Of a DNA stretch of 64,000 nt, positions 60,958 through 64,000 are shown in pieces. The position numbers were made by a program, and so were the translations under genes. Source of the DNA: Agrobacterium tumefaciens (GTDB lineage: Bacteria; Pseudomonadota; Alphaproteobacteria; Rhizobiales; Rhizobiaceae); assembly GCF_013337285.1 (NCBI RefSeq), contig NZ_SUPW01000011.1:52836-116835 (forward strand), given 5' to 3'. The notes below the pieces were generated by a model. It was not told where the DNA came from. It searched no databases and worked only from the letters and a program-made list of their open reading frames with translations. Every line of letters starts with the position of its first letter. Position 1 is the first letter of the stretch.

Positions 60958-62442
60958 TCACTTTTCAGCCAGCTTGTCATCCAGATAAAGCTGCAAGGTC
61001 TTCGCCGTACCTTCTTGCCACAGCGTCTTCGATGCATGGGCAAAGCGTTTACGGAAAAGCTCCGATTCGGCAACCTCCCCGAAAATGTCTTCGAAGACGA
61101 GGAAAGCGGTAGGATCATCCTTGGCCCTGATGGCGGCCGCCTGCAAACGCTCGGCGCTCGCATCGTTGAAGGTGATTTCCTTGCCGCTGTCGGAGGCGCC
61201 GTAGAAATAGCGGCACCATAGCGCCGAAACCAGCGAAAGACCGATGATGTCCTCACCGCGGGACAATCTATCCGCGGTGGATGGCAGGATAAATTTCGGC
61301 TGGCGATTGGAGCCGTCCTGCGCCAGACGCGGAATGGTGTCGCCGATTTTCGGATTGAGGAAACGCCGCTCGATCAGCCCGAAATACTCCTCAAGATCAG
61401 TATCGGGAACGGGCGGAATGACCGGGATGATCTCTTCCTTTTCGAGCTTTGCCAGAAACGCCCGGATCAGCGGATGCTCCATCGCCTCATGGACAAAATG
61501 AATATCGAGAAGTGCCGCCGGATAGGCGATTGCCGCATGGCCGCCATTGAGGATGCGGATTTTCATGTGCTCATAGGGCGCGACATCAGACACGAACTGC
61601 ACGCCGGCCTTTTCCAGCGCCGGGCGACCAGCGGGGAAATTATCCTCCATCACCCATTGCTTGAACTCTTCGCAGAAGACCGGCCAATTGTCCTCGATGC
61701 CGAAATCGTCGCGGGCGATAGTGCGTTCGCGCTCGCCGGTGGCCGGCGTGATGCGGTCGACCATGGAATTCGGAAAGGCGACGTTTTCGCCGATCCAGTT
61801 CGCGAAGGCCGGATCAGACAAGACCGCCAGCCCAACTACCGCATTCTTTGTGACCCTGCCATTATGGGGAATGTTGTCGCAGGACATGACGGTGAAAGGT
61901 TGCAGCCCCTTGTCACGCCTAGCCTTCAGCCCGGCGACGATGAAGCCGAACACGGTTTTTGGCGCAGCCGGGTTCTTGCCGTCTTCGGCAATGGCCGGAT
62001 GCTGCGGGTTGAAGGAACCGGAAGCATCGATGAAATAACCGCCCTCGGTAATCGTCATCGAGACGATGCGGATCTTTGGATCAGCAAGGGTACCGATAAT
62101 CGTCTTTGTGTCCCCGACCTTCAGAATGTCGATCATCGGCCCGGTCACCCGCGCACCGGTGCGGTTATTGTCCTGTTCCACCACCGTCGTCAGGAAGTCC
62201 TGCGCGGCAAGCTTTTCGCGCATCACCGCATCGGAGGGGAGAACGCCTGCACCGATGATGGCGAAGTCATGGTCCGTGCCCGTGTTGAACAGATCATCCA
62301 GATAGACCGCCTGATGGGCGCGGTGGAAATTACCAACGCCGAAATGCACGATGCCGGCGGAAAGATCAGCGCGGGAATAGGCGGGAACCGCCGCCGTTTT
62401 TTTGGCTTCATCCAGCGTTGCGAGGGAGAGTTTGCATGTCAT
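60958..62442 (-). CDS. mtlK: Mannitol 2-dehydrogenase / polyol dehydrogenase
   Basis: 494 residues, normal for the long-chain mannitol dehydrogenase family. The start at 62442 (MTCKLSLATLDEAK) has GAGG upstream. The coenzyme region is IVHFGVGNFHRAHQAVYLDDL near residue 30. The signature around residues 290-300 includes the catalytic Lys (APYEHMKIRILNGGHAAIAYP), with Asn and His in NGGH. It oxidises mannitol to fructose, and often D-arabitol to xylulose. It lies between smoS and the HAD gene as in Rhodobacter smo clusters. Confidence 0.88.
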   Translation of the reverse strand: MTCKLSLATLDEAKKTAAVPAYSRADLSAGIVHFGVGNFHRAHQAVYLDDLFNTGTDHDFAIIGAGVLPSDAVMREKLAAQDFLTTVVEQDNNRTGARVTGPMIDILKVGDTKTIIGTLADPKIRIVSMTITEGGYFIDASGSFNPQHPAIAEDGKNPAAPKTVFGFIVAGLKARRDKGLQPFTVMSCDNIPHNGRVTKNAVVGLAVLSDPAFANWIGENVAFPNSMVDRITPATGERERTIARDDFGIEDNWPVFCEEFKQWVMEDNFPAGRPALEKAGVQFVSDVAPYEHMKIRILNGGHAAIAYPAALLDIHFVHEAMEHPLIRAFLAKLEKEEIIPVIPPVPDTDLEEYFGLIERRFLNPKIGDTIPRLAQDGSNRQPKFILPSTADRLSRGEDIIGLSLVSALWCRYFYGASDSGKEITFNDASAERLQAAAIRAKDDPTAFLVFEDIFGEVAESELFRKRFAHASKTLWQEGTAKTLQLYLDDKLAEK

Positions 62443-62500
62443 GTCACGATCCTCAAAAGGGGAAACGTTGTTCGTGCCAGTCACCGGGGAGACCCGGGGA

Positions 62501-63273
62501 TCAGCTCATCCAGTTGCCGCCATCGACATTGTAGGTCTGGGCGACGATGTATTCGGCTTCATCAGAAGCAAGGAAGATCGCCATGCCGGTCAGATCTTCG
62601 GCACGGCCCATGCGGCCGAAAGGTACGGCCTCACCGACCAGCCGCTTCTTTTCGCCGGCTGGGCGGTTTTCATATTTCGCAAACAGTGCATCCACACCGT
62701 CCCAGTGCTCACCATCGACCACACCGGGCGCGATGGCATTGACGTTGATGCCGTGTTTGATGAGGTCGAGACCGGCCGATTGCGTGAGGCTGATGACGGC
62801 GGCCTTGGTGGCGCAATAAATCGCCACCAACGCCTCACCGCGCCGGCCCGCCTGGCTTGCCATGTTGATGATCTTGCCGCCTTTTCCCCGAGCAATCATG
62901 GTTTTTGCGGCGGCCTGCATCATGAACAGCGTGCCGGATACGTTGATCGAAAACAGCCGCTCATAGCTCTCGCGTTTGATCTCGACAATCGGTGCGAGGT
63001 CGAAGAGTGCGGCATTGTTGATGAGGATATCGAGCCCACCCGTCTGGCCTTCCACGGTGCGGATGGCAGTGTCGATGGAATGCTGTTTGGTCACATCAAG
63101 TTCGACGGCATAGGCATTCTCACCGATTTCGCGCGCCGTCCGGCTGGCGCGCTCAAAATCGATGTCGGCAATGGCAACAGTTGCGCCTTCGCGCAGATAG
63201 GCTTCGGCAAAGGCGCGGCCAATGCCGCGCGCCGAGCCGGTAATCAGCGCCGACTTGCCTTCCAGCCTTCCGG

Positions 63274-63277
<4 letters not shown>
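62501..63277 (-). CDS. smoS: Sorbitol dehydrogenase, short-chain type
   Basis: 258-residue SDR. Coenzyme motif [11 protein letters not shown] near residue 15; [10 protein letters not shown]; catalytic Ser ([24 protein letters not shown]), with Tyr and Lys in YCATK; C-terminal [13 protein letters not shown]. This sequence pattern is that of Rhodobacter SmoS/PolS, which converts sorbitol to fructose and galactitol to tagatose. The start overlaps the smoK stop by 4 bases. The name rests on the strong sequence pattern and operon order. Confidence 0.88.

Positions 63278-64000
<723 letters not shown>

Overview
This window reads like a chromosomal segment of an alphaproteobacterium of the Rhizobiales, most like Agrobacterium/Rhizobium. 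The evidence is GC-rich coding DNA with AT-rich promoters, IolC fused to a DUF2090 domain, a minCDE operon preceded by a CtrA-type site, many sugar and polyol ABC transporters with ROK, RpiR and LacI regulators, an Omp25/31-type outer-membrane protein, and a family of intergenic palindromic repeats built on GTCATCCTCGGGCTTG. I see no rRNA, tRNA, CRISPR array, prophage or insertion sequence. Similarity to the Agrobacterium linear chromosome is recalled knowledge, not a search result.

Layout. 1-3443: end of a peptide ABC-transporter operon (two permeases and an M14 carboxypeptidase-like enzyme). 3647-4929: an AraC/GyrI-type regulator and an unrecognised small gene, converging on a strong terminator. 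5308-9928: a complete branched-chain-amino-acid-type (Liv) ABC operon. 10073-17912: an RpiR-family regulator (IolR-like, with a GGAA-N6-TTCC site) and inositol genes iolC, iolD, iolE, iolB plus a Gfo/Idh oxidoreductase. 18048-20528: a 2-hydroxyacid dehydrogenase and a LacI regulator with its own operator-like repeat. 20661-24508: a MarR regulator, a creatininase-family hydrolase, and a Zur-box-preceded COG0523 GTPase with a WD40 protein (zinc homeostasis).

24672-35037: a sugar-efflux-type MFS transporter, an outer-membrane protein, a tiny secreted repeat protein, an outer-membrane barrel/DUF1007/NicO metal-transport group, an acetyltransferase, a DUF533 protein, KDPG aldolase (eda), and a CYTH/CHAD gene pair. 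35139-36083: tRNA hydroxylase trhO. 36141-46048: a divergent carbohydrate locus. On the minus strand it has a binding protein, two permeases, an ATPase, a TIM-barrel isomerase and a Gfo/Idh enzyme; on the plus strand a ROK regulator, a Gfo/Idh enzyme and a ThuA-like protein. A matching pair of operators overlaps the two divergent promoters. I infer a 3-keto-sugar route for a glycoside.

46226-52172: an amidase, then a membrane GGDEF-EAL protein followed by two paralogous periplasmic binding proteins with no transporter. 52214-54064: minE, minD, minC. 54464-58417: a HAD phosphatase, a DUF2244 protein, nth, an EI24/CysZ-like membrane protein and a second RpiR regulator. 58597-64000: a sorbitol/mannitol operon (smoK, smoS, mtlK, a HAD phosphatase, an FGGY pentulose kinase) that runs off the right edge.

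Nothing here is plainly a new defence or mobile system. The most interesting signals are regulatory (CtrA site before min, Zur box, mirrored ROK operators, an internal LacI-type palindrome) and contextual (GGDEF-EAL with two orphan binding proteins, the keto-sugar locus, the small repeat protein with a long 3' UTR).
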